DNA of 64,000 nucleotides from Gammaproteobacteria bacterium HGW-Gammaproteobacteria-15 (GCA_002840125.1 PGZF01000003.1:1-64000), one strand, 5' to 3'; counted from the stretch's first letter, positions 29,122 to 37,464 are shown. Program-made: numbers and translations. Notes: a model not told the origin generated them from the sequence alone.

Positions 29122-30489
29122 ATGAGAATAAGTTATAACACTATAGACATTAATGAATTTAGCACTATAAATAAGGTACTAGCTGAATTTAGATCAAAAA
29201 ACAACCTTATCCATCCATACGATAACGTTAATAGTCAGGTTATAGCTTGTAATATTTCTAATACTGACATTAAGGCATTAGAGGAATCCCATAAGCAAGG
29301 CATGGATGCCGTATCATTAAAAGATAAACACCTTCACTATTACCATACTCTGTTAACTTCACAGTTATCTAATCCCAAAGCTTGGGGTATGTTTCCTATA
29401 GTGGATTCGCTTAATCTTACTCTGGCAGCGACAGAAGAAGAGGTGAAAAGAGCTATTAAGTTTTTTAATGATAACGAGGCTACGAAAGGTACTCAGATAA
29501 GAGTGAAATACGTGGAGGACAATAGAAAACGTGACAGGCGCGTTAAATCCCGCTATCTAAAGAAAAGGCACGTATGGTTAGAGGGTGAGCCTAATAAGAG
29601 AATTTATCTTTGGACAGGTTTGGTAGGTGGCCAAACTGACCTCACTCCCCGCCCTATCAGAATATCTCTAAATCCTAGTGTCTTTACCGGCAGTGCTCTT
29701 CGTAATCTATTCAGTGCAATCAACGACACAAACGTATTTGATAATTTCTGGGAGAGCTTAGCAGATGCAAATATAACTAGAGTAGATTTGGCAGCAGATC
29801 TAATTGGCGTACCTACGCCCACTCTTATTTTCAATACTCCACGCTGTATGCATTATGATTATGAAAAAAAGAGAAAGAATTCAGTAGAAGAGCAGGAAAA
29901 TAAAAAGGAATATTTGCAGACACAGTACGCTGGCAATAAATCAACATCTCACTTTAAGGCATACGACAAAGTTAAGAAAAAAGAAGAAAAAAATCAGAAA
30001 CATGTTTGTACAATAAACGGCCCTGATAGTCAGCCTCTTTACTACACTCGTATTGAGCGGGTTCTAAAGTTACAGAGTAACGGTTCAAATCGAAAGTTTA
30101 AGGATTTGGTCGGCTTGCCTCATATGTTTAAAGAAGTACAGTTCTACAGCCCCACGGCATTTAAAGAGTTAGGAGAATGCCAGTATGATGCATTGGAAAC
30201 AGGATTCCTATTTTCACTATTTAAAACCTACGAGAAAACGCATGGATTAAGTGCTGAGCTTTTGGAACAAACTATCAAGAAAAAGAAAACTTTACCGGAG
30301 TATAAAAATCTCTCAGAGAAACAAATATTGCATAAATTAAAAAAATCGATGCTCAGTGAAATGCATACTCAAATAGAGCGGTATAAGCTAACATTTGCCA
30401 GTGCATGGTTTGAAGAGCGCCAGAGAATCATATTGCGAAATATCCTTAAGTTTATGCTGCCAAAAAAGTACAGGGAAAATACAATTTAA
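29122..30489 (+). CDS. Putative rolling-circle-type replication initiator
   Basis: A 455-residue protein from MRISYNTIDI, which follows AAAGGATAG. It carries LADANITRVDLAADLIGV, then SHFKAYDKVKKKEEK and YYTRIERVLKL. This D.ARVDL(A/C)xD ... YDK ... RIE order is typical of Rep proteins of filamentous phages and of small rolling-circle plasmids (Rep_trans or phage gene II-like). The catalytic Tyr cannot be assigned with certainty; a Tyr in KAYDK is one candidate. The C-terminal part is helical and basic. The protein is AT-rich in codon use. Together with the 28319 gene and the palindrome it may be a remnant plasmid or phage replicon. Confidence 0.55.
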   Translation: MRISYNTIDINEFSTINKVLAEFRSKNNLIHPYDNVNSQVIACNISNTDIKALEESHKQGMDAVSLKDKHLHYYHTLLTSQLSNPKAWGMFPIVDSLNLTLAATEEEVKRAIKFFNDNEATKGTQIRVKYVEDNRKRDRRVKSRYLKKRHVWLEGEPNKRIYLWTGLVGGQTDLTPRPIRISLNPSVFTGSALRNLFSAINDTNVFDNFWESLADANITRVDLAADLIGVPTPTLIFNTPRCMHYDYEKKRKNSVEEQENKKEYLQTQYAGNKSTSHFKAYDKVKKKEEKNQKHVCTINGPDSQPLYYTRIERVLKLQSNGSNRKFKDLVGLPHMFKEVQFYSPTAFKELGECQYDALETGFLFSLFKTYEKTHGLSAELLEQTIKKKKTLPEYKNLSEKQILHKLKKSMLSEMHTQIERYKLTFASAWFEERQRIILRNILKFMLPKKYRENTI

Positions 30490-30526
30490 CCGTGTCATAA
30501 ATACCGCTCGCAATCCCATCGACACC

Positions 30527-30548
30527 AGCGCTACCATAGTGTAGCGCT
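30527..30548 (+). terminator. Hairpin after the Rep-like gene, possible terminator
   Basis: AGCGCTAC (30527-30534) pairs with GTAGCGCT (30541-30548) around a 6-nt loop, followed by a weak CTTTCTT tract. A similar AGCGCTA-CCA-TAGCGCT hairpin is at 2112-2128. Confidence 0.5.
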
Positions 30549-30611
30549 CTTTCTTGCGCTCTCTTTCTCACACTATTTCAATCTGATTATCACTATCTAA
30601 CGAGGTGCTCT

Positions 30612-31532
30612 ATGAGTGCAGCTTCGCCGTATTCGCTTTACCTGAGCAGGCTGTCGGCTAATAGCAAAACGTCTATTGCGTCACAGCTTCGCAGTATCGC
30701 TAAAGTCATGGACTGGCCGGAAGATGAAGCACGCTTTCACCGAATTAACTATCAGGACATGCTGCAAATTCGCGCTATGTTGCAGCATGCAGGCTGGTCA
30801 GCGCGCTCGATTAATAGGGCGCAAGTCGCTATTCGCAGTATTGTCAAAATCGCTGTCATGATGAAGCTGGCAGATAGCGAGCAGCTAAATCAGCTTAGTA
30901 GCCTAAGTAAGCTTAAACATGCCGAATACCCCGGCACTGCGCTGACAAAGCAGCAGGTTCAAGCACTCTTTACACTACTGGAGCGTTCAACATCCGCAGT
31001 AGGTAAGCGCAATGTGGCGCTATTTGCGGTATTGCTTGGTACTGGTCTTCGTCGCAGTGAGCTGGTAGCGCTAGAGCTAAAAGATGTCGATTTGAACATG
31101 CAAACGCTGCTGGTGCGTAATGGTAAGGGCAATAAATCCCGCACTGTATTCTTACCCAAGTGGTGCCTGAACTATCTGCAAAGCTGGCTGAAACTGCGCT
31201 CTATGCAGCCTGGCTATCTGTTTTGCTCTATGTTGATAAACGGCAGCGTCAAACCGGCGAAAGCCTTAAGCGTTTGGCTGGTCTACAGGCTAATCAAGGA
31301 TAAGTTACAGCATATCGGTGTTGAAAATGCCTCACCGCATGATTTACGCCGCACCTTTATTACCCGCTTGCTAGAGCAGAATATCGACCTTAATACTGTG
31401 CGGCAGATGGCCGGTCATGCGTCGATTACCACCACGACCATTTATGACAAGCGCGATATGCAGTTTATGCAGCAAGCGGCAACGGCACTTAACTATGATA
31501 TTGCCGGGGGCAAGCATGATAATCCCGCCTAA
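30612..31532 (+). CDS. Tyrosine recombinase (integrase)
   Basis: A 306-residue phage-type integrase. The N-terminal SAM-like core-binding domain (about 5-95) is followed by the catalytic domain: first Arg in GTGLRRSELVALEL, His-x-x-Arg in HDLRRTFITRLL, second His in MAGHASITTTTIYDKR, with the active Tyr at the end of that motif. All catalytic residues are kept. It overlaps the AAA ATPase gene by 17 bp, so the two are translated together. It may mobilise the module running to about 35.6 kb or the whole island; no flanking att repeat was identified near it. Confidence 0.92.
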   Translation: MSAASPYSLYLSRLSANSKTSIASQLRSIAKVMDWPEDEARFHRINYQDMLQIRAMLQHAGWSARSINRAQVAIRSIVKIAVMMKLADSEQLNQLSSLSKLKHAEYPGTALTKQQVQALFTLLERSTSAVGKRNVALFAVLLGTGLRRSELVALELKDVDLNMQTLLVRNGKGNKSRTVFLPKWCLNYLQSWLKLRSMQPGYLFCSMLINGSVKPAKALSVWLVYRLIKDKLQHIGVENASPHDLRRTFITRLLEQNIDLNTVRQMAGHASITTTTIYDKRDMQFMQQAATALNYDIAGGKHDNPA

Positions 31533-33531
31533 TACGCCACTACCTTGTCACTATTTAGCGGCATTTTATGCCAGACATGTGATTAGCTTGATAGATGTAG
31601 ATTTGGCGATGACGAACGTTAGTCGCGCCATTATAAAGCGCATCAGCGGCCATGCGTTTGATAGTCAGGTTGAGCTGACTACGGCTACTGCGCTAAAGCA
31701 CTTAACTGTTGCCGATGCTACGCCTGAACTCACTGCCCGAGTAGAGCAGAACTTAGCGACACTCTGCACTTTGTTTAATGTTGCACCAAACTTTGGCCCA
31801 GCACTGGGCTTTTTGGTACTGATGAATATCAATCAGGGACTTAATCAGCTGGTGGATTTTGTGGGAGGCCACTTTGAAGAAAAGGCACTGGAAAGACTGC
31901 TATGTGAGGTATCCGGTATAAGCGCTAACGATGTCTCGCACAGTTTATCGGTGTTACAGCAAAACGGCGTGATACTGGTAGACCGGTATTTGAATGAACT
32001 GCAGGACATCACGATACCGGCCAGTATTTTGTATGTACTGACCAGTGAGCAGATAGAAAGCAAAGCGCAATTGCTGCGCCATCTGCTTTGTCCAAGCCTT
32101 GAAACACCGTTAAAGACAGATGATTTTGGTTATGTCGATGTCGCCCTGTTACAAGGTTATCTGGCCGAAGCAATGAGCCAGAAGATTACTGGCGTTAACA
32201 TTTTGCTCTATGGCGAAGCCGGTAGCGGTAAAACGGCACTTGCCAAAGTGCTGGCGCAAAGCCTGTCGATACCACTTTATGAAGCCCGCAATATGCGCAT
32301 GGACGAAGGCTTTTTATCTAACGAGTTTGGCGCGAAAAGCTCAGACACCCAACGTATTCAGTACATCACCATGCTGCAAAGCTTAATGGGCGGCAGTGCC
32401 ATGATGCTCCTGGTTGATGAGTGCGAGAGCCTGTTCTATAGCGCTGATACGCATTACTCCAAAGAGTCTGTACATCGGTTATTAGAGCAAAACGCGGTGC
32501 CGACTATCTGGATTACCAACCATGTTGACCAGTTAGAGCACAGCTACATTCGCCGCTTTAAACTGGTGATGCCGGTTAATGCCCCCAAAGACGAAGTGTT
32601 AGAGAAAATGAGCCGCGCTGAGTTTAAAGGCTTAGGCATCAGCAGTGAGTTTCATGTTCAGCTAAGTAAAACACCGAACCTAACACCGGCATTACTGGCT
32701 AATGCGTCCCATGTTGCCAGAACGCTGGGTGTTAAGCGCAATCTGGCGCAAGGTGTTATTGAAGATGTAATAGAGAACAGCCTGACCGCTTGTGACTTGT
32801 GGGATGACCGTATGCGCTATCAGGCAGAATTGGCGTTTGATATGTCACTGCTTAACATCAAAGAATCCGGTGCGGTGCTCAAGCAGATTAACCATGCTGT
32901 TGCCACCAATGCACCGATACGGGTGTTAATAAGTGGTCCGCCTGGCACCGGTAAAACCGCGCTGGCGCATCATCTGGCCGAGCAGCATAAACGTGAACTG
33001 AAACGGGTATTAAGCTCGGATGTGCTGAGTAAGTATGTCGGCGACTCTGAGAAACAAATCGCCAGGCTTTTTCAGCAAGCACACCGCAACAACCAGATGT
33101 TGTTACTTGATGAAGTAGACAGCCTGCTGACCAGTCGGGAGCGGCTAAACATGCACCATGAACGGCAAGTGGTTAACGAACTATTGGCGCAGCTTGAGTG
33201 CTTTAGCTACCCGCTGTTCGCTGCAACTAATTTCGAAACAGCTTTGGATAGCGCCATATTGCGCCGCTTTGATTTCAAGTTGCAGTGTGACTACTTGAGC
33301 GCGCCGCAAGTGTTAACGCTGTACAAGCGCACTGTGAGCGTTCCACAGCTATCGACGTTAGAGACTGAGCAGCTAAGTTCGCTCAGCAGATTAACACCCG
33401 GCGATTTTGCACTTTTAACCCGTCGTTTGCGCTTTAGCGCAGCGCACGAACATCGTCAGTTAGCGCTTGCCGTGCTGACCGATGAAAACAACCGCAAGCA
33501 ACCTAAAACCCCCATCGGCTTTGTGCAATAG
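31516..33531 (+). CDS. Tandem AAA+ ATPase coupled to the integrase
   Basis: A 671-residue protein started at 31516 (MIIPPNTPL), which follows GGGGG and lies inside the integrase gene end; the longer frame at 31417 would overlap the integrase by over 100 bp. An N-terminal helical domain of about 215 residues precedes two AAA domains. Domain 1: Walker A GEAGSGKTAL near residue 232 and Walker B LLVDECESLF near 297. Domain 2: Walker A GPPGTGKTAL near 472 and Walker B LLLDEVDSLL near 529, with ILRRFDFK as likely Arg finger. This tandem layout recalls CDC48/Spastin-like unfoldases. The exact role with the recombinase (core of a mobile module, or defence) is unknown. Confidence 0.85.
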   Translation: MIIPPNTPLPCHYLAAFYARHVISLIDVDLAMTNVSRAIIKRISGHAFDSQVELTTATALKHLTVADATPELTARVEQNLATLCTLFNVAPNFGPALGFLVLMNINQGLNQLVDFVGGHFEEKALERLLCEVSGISANDVSHSLSVLQQNGVILVDRYLNELQDITIPASILYVLTSEQIESKAQLLRHLLCPSLETPLKTDDFGYVDVALLQGYLAEAMSQKITGVNILLYGEAGSGKTALAKVLAQSLSIPLYEARNMRMDEGFLSNEFGAKSSDTQRIQYITMLQSLMGGSAMMLLVDECESLFYSADTHYSKESVHRLLEQNAVPTIWITNHVDQLEHSYIRRFKLVMPVNAPKDEVLEKMSRAEFKGLGISSEFHVQLSKTPNLTPALLANASHVARTLGVKRNLAQGVIEDVIENSLTACDLWDDRMRYQAELAFDMSLLNIKESGAVLKQINHAVATNAPIRVLISGPPGTGKTALAHHLAEQHKRELKRVLSSDVLSKYVGDSEKQIARLFQQAHRNNQMLLLDEVDSLLTSRERLNMHHERQVVNELLAQLECFSYPLFAATNFETALDSAILRRFDFKLQCDYLSAPQVLTLYKRTVSVPQLSTLETEQLSSLSRLTPGDFALLTRRLRFSAAHEHRQLALAVLTDENNRKQPKTPIGFVQ

Positions 33532-33563
33532 CCACTAAGCCAATACCATAAGGAAAACACACT

Positions 33564-34022
33564 ATGTCTATATTGAGTTCGCTCAAGGTTATCGCTCGCC
33601 CAAAAATTGAGCCCAAACCACCCATCTTAGGCAAACGCCTGAAGCTGATTGAAAAGCTGGATGAGCAGCAAGCAATGGCACAGGCCATGTTAGATGGTCA
33701 GGCATATGAAGCCTATAAAGATAAAAAGGTGAAAGACCCCGAAACTGGTGAGCGCAAAACCGTGCGTACACGCAAAGCGGTTCGCCCTTGGTACTTTGAT
33801 GACAGCGAGCACTACTACTTTGAAATCAAAGTTGGCCTTAAAACGCTGGAGCTGGAAAAAGGCAAAGCGGCAATTGATGTCGGCAAGAAAGAAGACTTAC
33901 CGACCGTCATTAGCACCATCATTAAAGCGGTAGAAAGTGGTGAGCTGGATGCACAGATATTGCAACTGTCACCGGCAAAACCCCCGAAACCGCCGAAAGC
34001 CAAAACCACTGACAAGAAATGA
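33564..34022 (+). CDS. DUF6641 family protein
   Basis: A 152-residue protein starting MSILSSLKVIARPKIEP, which matches the opening of DUF6641 proteins. The middle is charged (KLIEKLDEQQAMAQAMLDGQAYEAYKDKK; TGERKTVRTRKAVRPWYFDD) and the end is a Pro/Lys tail (KPPKPPKAKTTDKK). DUF6641 proteins are mostly seen in mobile elements of gammaproteobacteria; their function is unknown. A good AAGGAAA site precedes the start. The gene lies in the same direction as and between the ATPase and RadC-like genes. Confidence 0.7.
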   Translation: MSILSSLKVIARPKIEPKPPILGKRLKLIEKLDEQQAMAQAMLDGQAYEAYKDKKVKDPETGERKTVRTRKAVRPWYFDDSEHYYFEIKVGLKTLELEKGKAAIDVGKKEDLPTVISTIIKAVESGELDAQILQLSPAKPPKPPKAKTTDKK

Positions 34023-34078
34023 TGCGATATGGCCGGTCATTGTGCCGGCCAAAGTTCTAGAGGTTTTGGAGGTGACTT

Positions 34079-34522
34079 ATGCCAACCTTACGCGAAATAG
34101 ATGTGAAGTACCGTTTCAAAGAAATCGACTGCGACATTACCGGCATGCCAGTGCATCAACCTGCTGCCATAGCCCGACTATTCGACTACCTGAAGTATGA
34201 AACGAAAGAAGTCTTTATTGTCGTTAACCTTACCAAACAGCACGAAATTAACTGCTTTGAGGTAGTGGCTACCGGTAGTGTTGACGCCGTTACCTTGCGA
34301 CCGGCGGAAGTACTGAGAACCGCAGTCATTCTCAATTTAAAAGTGGTGATGCTGATCCATAACCATCCGTCCGGTAAGACCGACCCGAGCCGGGCAGACA
34401 TCAGTATTACCCGCCATATCATTGAGGCTGCAAAAACACTGGATATATCAGTACTGGACCACATCATCATCGGTCTGAACCAGTACACCAGTTTGCAAGA
34501 AACTCATCCCGAAATTTTTTAG
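34079..34522 (+). CDS. RadC-like JAB domain protein
   Basis: A 147-residue protein covering only the RadC C-terminal metalloprotease-like (JAB/MPN) domain: the metal site HNHPSGKTDPSRADISITRHI is intact (H-x-H-P-S-G plus Asp). The N-terminal helix-hairpin-helix of chromosomal RadC is missing, as is common for RadC-like proteins in mobile islands. Substrate and role are unknown. It starts 57 bp after the DUF6641 gene behind GGAGG. Confidence 0.9.
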   Translation: MPTLREIDVKYRFKEIDCDITGMPVHQPAAIARLFDYLKYETKEVFIVVNLTKQHEINCFEVVATGSVDAVTLRPAEVLRTAVILNLKVVMLIHNHPSGKTDPSRADISITRHIIEAAKTLDISVLDHIIIGLNQYTSLQETHPEIF

Positions 34523-34552
34523 TAGCACCTAATCTATTCAGGAGTAAACATA

Positions 34553-34960
34553 ATGCGTATTCAATACGAGGGCTTAGCTTTGCCTGTTTCAAAGCGATTT
34601 ATCGATGCACTGATTAAAGTTATCGAGCCGCACCGAGAGCCATTAGCAGAGTTTGTCTGTGTGAACTTTCGGGACCCGAAATACAGTGCAGAAGAAGGTG
34701 GATATCACCCAGTTGAGATACTACTTACCGGCACCAGTGGCCGTTATGACATCTGTTACATCACCGACTTTTGTTATGCCGGTATCGGTGATTGCGCAGA
34801 GCTGGTGAAGTCTTTGGACTTCGAGTTTATCGCGGGAACCTTTCAGGATATGACAGGCTACTACCCTATCGAAACCGCCAGAGAAATCTACCCGATGTGG
34901 GAAGATAACTTTTTAACCTACTGGCTGGATATGGGGGTTTTTGAGGTGGAGGTAAGCTAA
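34553..34960 (+). CDS. DUF2787 family protein
   Basis: A 135-residue protein of DUF2787 (FVCVNFRDPKYSAEEGGYHPVEILL; GDCAELVKSLDFEF; SYPIE-like YYPIETAREIYPMWEDNFLTYW). These proteins are frequent in integrative elements of Vibrio, Shewanella and relatives, close to RadC-like genes, with unknown function. AGGAG precedes the start. It overlaps the XRE gene by one base (stop TAA and ATG share an A). Confidence 0.8.
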   Translation: MRIQYEGLALPVSKRFIDALIKVIEPHREPLAEFVCVNFRDPKYSAEEGGYHPVEILLTGTSGRYDICYITDFCYAGIGDCAELVKSLDFEFIAGTFQDMTGYYPIETAREIYPMWEDNFLTYWLDMGVFEVEVS

Positions 34961-35223
34961 TGGAAGCATACAAACCTAAACGGGGTGAAGCACACCTAAA
35001 AGCTAGCCCAAAGCGCATTGCACTTGGCAATTGGTTACGGGAGCAGCGAAACGCTAAAGGTCTTACTATGCGTGACATGGCAGCGATCAGTGGCTTACCG
35101 CATAGCTACTTCGGCAAGATTGAGCAGGGTATTCGGGGGTTAGATATTCTGGAGTTTCTGGAGCTCTGTCAGTGGCTGGATATCGATTATAGATCTGCCA
35201 TGAATCAAATCAGTAAACTTTAA
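34960..35223 (+). CDS. XRE-family helix-turn-helix regulator
   Basis: An 87-residue DNA-binding protein. A basic leader (MEAYKPKRGEAHLKASPKR) precedes a Cro/C1 helix-turn-helix, IALGNWLREQRNAKGLTMRDMAAISGLPHSYFGKIEQGIRGLDILEFLELCQWL, followed by one helix. It probably regulates the module containing the integrase, ATPase, RadC-like and DUF2787 genes or another part of the island. Start overlap with DUF2787 shows coupled translation. Confidence 0.85.
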   Translation: MEAYKPKRGEAHLKASPKRIALGNWLREQRNAKGLTMRDMAAISGLPHSYFGKIEQGIRGLDILEFLELCQWLDIDYRSAMNQISKL

Positions 35224-35327
35224 GGCCTTCGATTCCCTGAATTTCATATAACAGGCTTGCTTCACGCGAGCCTGCATTTTTCAATCTGTAAATTCTAAAT
35301 GCGGACTATGCAAAAAGGAGAACAGTG

Positions 35328-35564
35328 ATGAAAAAACGCAGATTCAGACTAAAGAGATTTTATGTAATCTTTGTCGGTGGTTGCCCCGGAGTTTATGAAT
35401 CTTGGAATGACGTTTGGCGGTATGTTAAAGACTACTCAAAACCAGTTTACAAAAAGTTTTATTCCCGTCGCGCAGCAGAGGAAGCTTTCTATAGCCGAAG
35501 CCAATCGAGTTATGACCCTCAAAAGAGTTTTGCGTGGTCGCATCCTAGATTAAAAAACAAATAA
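35328..35564 (+). CDS. Stand-alone viroplasmin/RNase H1 N-terminal-like (hybrid-binding) protein
   Basis: A 78-residue protein starting at ATG after AAGGAG. A basic stretch (KKRRFRLKR) precedes FYVIFVGGCPGVYESWNDVWRYVKDYSKPVYKKFYSRRAAEEAF. This follows the caulimovirus viroplasmin or RNase H1 N-terminal domain (YYVV.GR.PGIY.SW.E...QV.G...A.YK.F.....AE.F). In RNase H1 it binds RNA:DNA hybrids. Here it has no RNase H domain. It lies tail to tail, 28 bp from the retron reverse transcriptase gene, and on the plus strand with the integrase module. A link to msDNA processing is speculative. Confidence 0.7.
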   Translation: MKKRRFRLKRFYVIFVGGCPGVYESWNDVWRYVKDYSKPVYKKFYSRRAAEEAFYSRSQSSYDPQKSFAWSHPRLKNK

Positions 35565-35591
35565 TCGATAAATAACTTGTTCGTAACATTT

Positions 35592-36566
35592 TCAAATAGC
35601 ATCCTTTATACCGGACATAGAATCAATAAAGTCTGCAAAATTGATGTGGCCGTTGATGCGATGGTAGTCATCTTCACTTATACGGCCACTCTTCTGAAGA
35701 TGCTTATATAGACGGATTTTGTTTCTGTACCCTTTTGTTAGCCTAACAGAATCTTCTTTAACCAGTAATCCATGGACTTTCAAACGCTTACCGGTAGTAG
35801 AGTCTGCAAAGTAGGTTTTATCATCATTTAGTTGAAAACCGCTACTCTTAATGAGTTCTTGTAAGTCTCTTTTAAGGCCTTCATCAAACTCGCCGATTCC
35901 TGAAAACGTTATGTCGTCGGCATAACGAGTAACTGTGACTTTGTATTTTTCAGATAGTTTTATCAGTGAATCGTCAATAGATTGCATGCATAGATTAGAT
36001 AACACTGGGCTTGCTGGTGATCCTTGTGCTAGTGAATCGTTTAAGCAACATAGATCTGAGATTAGTTTGGAAGCATCATTACTATAACCCTGAGCTATTA
36101 ATGAAAGTAAAACTCTCTCCTTGGAGATTGATGGGAAAAAGTTATCAATATCGACGGCAAGCACCCAACGAGCGCCAATGTGATGTTTTGCCGCATCAAC
36201 AAATGACCGACCTTTCACAAAACCATAAACATGAGGATGAAATGTTAAGTTGTTGCTGAGATGTGCGCCAAACCACTTTTGAATGACTTTTAGCGCTACT
36301 TTAGGAGCCTGAATTCTGCGAGTTTTTTTGCCATTTTTGATGCTGAAGACACGATAAAATTTGTCAGGTCTCTTTGTCATTGCATAAATGAACTCAAGCG
36401 AGTACCCGAAAAGAATGGCTAAACAATATGCTGAGGTGATAGGAGGTATTCCGCGAGAAAAAAGATCACTTAAGGCTGCCGAATGAGCCGTCCTGTGCTT
36501 TTCAGGTAAGGCTTCAAGATATTTATCAATAGAGTCAAAGGAAACTAGGAGCGGCGCGGCATTCAT
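35592..36566 (-). CDS. Retron-type reverse transcriptase
   Basis: A 324-residue reverse transcriptase, started at MNAAPLL (36566). The longer in-frame extension to TTG 36719 would translate the ncRNA and is rejected. Motifs in order: YRVFSIKNGKKTRRIQAPKVALKVIQKWF (RT1/2 region), DAAKHH at 124-129 (the retron NAxxH region), VDIDNFFPSI at 138-147, QGSPASPVLSNL at 181-192, catalytic YADDITFS at 215-222, and VHGLLV at 264-269, equivalent to the retron VTG motif with H for T. The C-terminus is the short retron-type end, without RNase H, maturase or endonuclease domain. It makes msDNA from the adjacent ncRNA. It is the last gene of the hsd-type operon. Confidence 0.92.
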   Translation of the reverse strand: MNAAPLLVSFDSIDKYLEALPEKHRTAHSAALSDLFSRGIPPITSAYCLAILFGYSLEFIYAMTKRPDKFYRVFSIKNGKKTRRIQAPKVALKVIQKWFGAHLSNNLTFHPHVYGFVKGRSFVDAAKHHIGARWVLAVDIDNFFPSISKERVLLSLIAQGYSNDASKLISDLCCLNDSLAQGSPASPVLSNLCMQSIDDSLIKLSEKYKVTVTRYADDITFSGIGEFDEGLKRDLQELIKSSGFQLNDDKTYFADSTTGKRLKVHGLLVKEDSVRLTKGYRNKIRLYKHLQKSGRISEDDYHRINGHINFADFIDSMSGIKDAI

Positions 36567-36723
36567 GACACAAATCTCATAAATAAGTTTCGACGATGGA
36601 CAAGCGTCCATTTGGGCGAATGCACGGATGGACGCTTGTCCATCGGTGATTCTGTGTCTAGCCTTCGCAAGCGGGCATGATTCACACCCTCGCGATAATT
36701 CATCGCCGCTCCCATGCAATATA
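36567..36723 (-). ncRNA. Retron non-coding RNA (msr-msd), predicted
   Basis: The 157-bp gap between the unknown 246-residue gene and the RT start has the expected layout. The msr part holds two small hairpins: GCGAT/ATCGC (around 36692-36706) and GGGTGTG/CATGCCC (around 36674-36690). The msd part is a perfect 17-bp stem (36595-36611 with 36628-36644) with a 16-nt loop. An outer pair, GACACA-G-AATC (36648-36658) with GATT-TGTGTC (36567-36576), closes the hairpin and ends directly at the RT start codon. The branch guanosine and the a1/a2 repeat cannot be set with certainty. No stop occurs in the RT frame across it. Confidence 0.75.
36595..36644. repeat. 17-bp perfect inverted repeat, msd stem
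   Basis: GATGGACAAGCGTCCAT (36595-36611) against ATGGACGCTTGTCCATC (36628-36644), loop 36612-36627. Each arm is itself a small palindrome (GATGGAC-AAGC-GTCCATC type), so each arm could also fold alone and compete with the long stem. Confidence 0.9.
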
Positions 36724-37464
36724 TCACCACTTTCTTTTCCCTAATTCAAGTGCTCGTGCCACATCTGAGCTATGTTTGCTGCGTCGGGACGGGATTAGAC
36801 CCAGCCCGAGCCCAGTAAGCGCATAGTTTCCAGTTACCTTGTCTCTAATAATTAACTGCTTTTTGAGCATTTTGTCTAACTGGCGATTTAGCCACTTGGC
36901 ATTTATATCTCGGTAGTCAGTGATCAAATTTCCAATAAAGCCTTCAATATTAATTGGTTGAAGGCGTTTTAGAATTATTAAAATATTAATTGGTGTTGGC
37001 AAACTGCTATTTTCGCTAACCCACTGACAAGATAAAAATTGAAATCCCGATTCACCTAAAATTAATTTTAAGTACGTCTCAATTTCAGAAATGGAATCAG
37101 TTGTCTGTACGGAGAGTTTTATCCAAGCATTAACTTTTTCGGATGACCAAAAAGAAAAATTAGCTTCTTCAACAATTTCACTAAACTTTGCTTTTAGCAA
37201 TAACTCCGCAGCTTGTCCTATCTTTTCAAATTTTGAAGAAGGCGTTATTTGTATCGAGACTGGGATCAGGTACTTTTCTGCTAGCTTCCAAGATAAATTG
37301 TCAAGTTGCCTTCTGGAAACAAATCCAGCTCTGGCATTTTCGCTGACGCGCTCAACAGAAATGTAAATCACGAGCGTGCCGTCGGAAGATCTAATATTAA
37401 CATCAGAAATAAAATAGTCTTTCCGCAGCTCTTCCAGCTCAGCGATATCGGTTATGTCAACCAA
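36724..37464 (-). CDS. Retron-associated protein, unknown, with winged-helix-like C-terminus
   Basis: A 246-residue soluble protein not recognised. The N-terminal half shows alternating strands (FISDVNIRSSDGTLVIYISVERV; YLIPVSIQITPS) suggesting an alpha/beta domain, the middle has a helix-strand pattern (SEKVNAWIKLSVQTTDSISEIETYLKLILGE), and the last 70 residues (DINAKWLNRQLDKMLKKQLIIRDKVTGNYALTGLGLGLI) look like a winged helix with a beta wing. The nucleotidyltransferase motif GSxxxxxxSDxD is missing. It overlaps the HEPN-like gene by 8 nt and its stop directly precedes the retron ncRNA. It is therefore most likely a retron accessory (regulator or half of an effector pair). Confidence 0.6.
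   Translation of the reverse strand: MVDITDIAELEELRKDYFISDVNIRSSDGTLVIYISVERVSENARAGFVSRRQLDNLSWKLAEKYLIPVSIQITPSSKFEKIGQAAELLLKAKFSEIVEEANFSFWSSEKVNAWIKLSVQTTDSISEIETYLKLILGESGFQFLSCQWVSENSSLPTPINILIILKRLQPINIEGFIGNLITDYRDINAKWLNRQLDKMLKKQLIIRDKVTGNYALTGLGLGLIPSRRSKHSSDVARALELGKRKW

Noticed and set aside
35592..36566. RT as part of a group II intron or diversity-generating retroelement
   Set aside because: No maturase or endonuclease domain, no intron ends, no template/variable repeat pair; motifs DAAKHH and VHG fit retrons.
35592..36719. A 375-residue RT starting at TTG 36719
   Set aside because: The extra 51 residues would translate the msr-msd hairpins and have no RT similarity; ATG 36566 right after the ncRNA is the usual retron layout.
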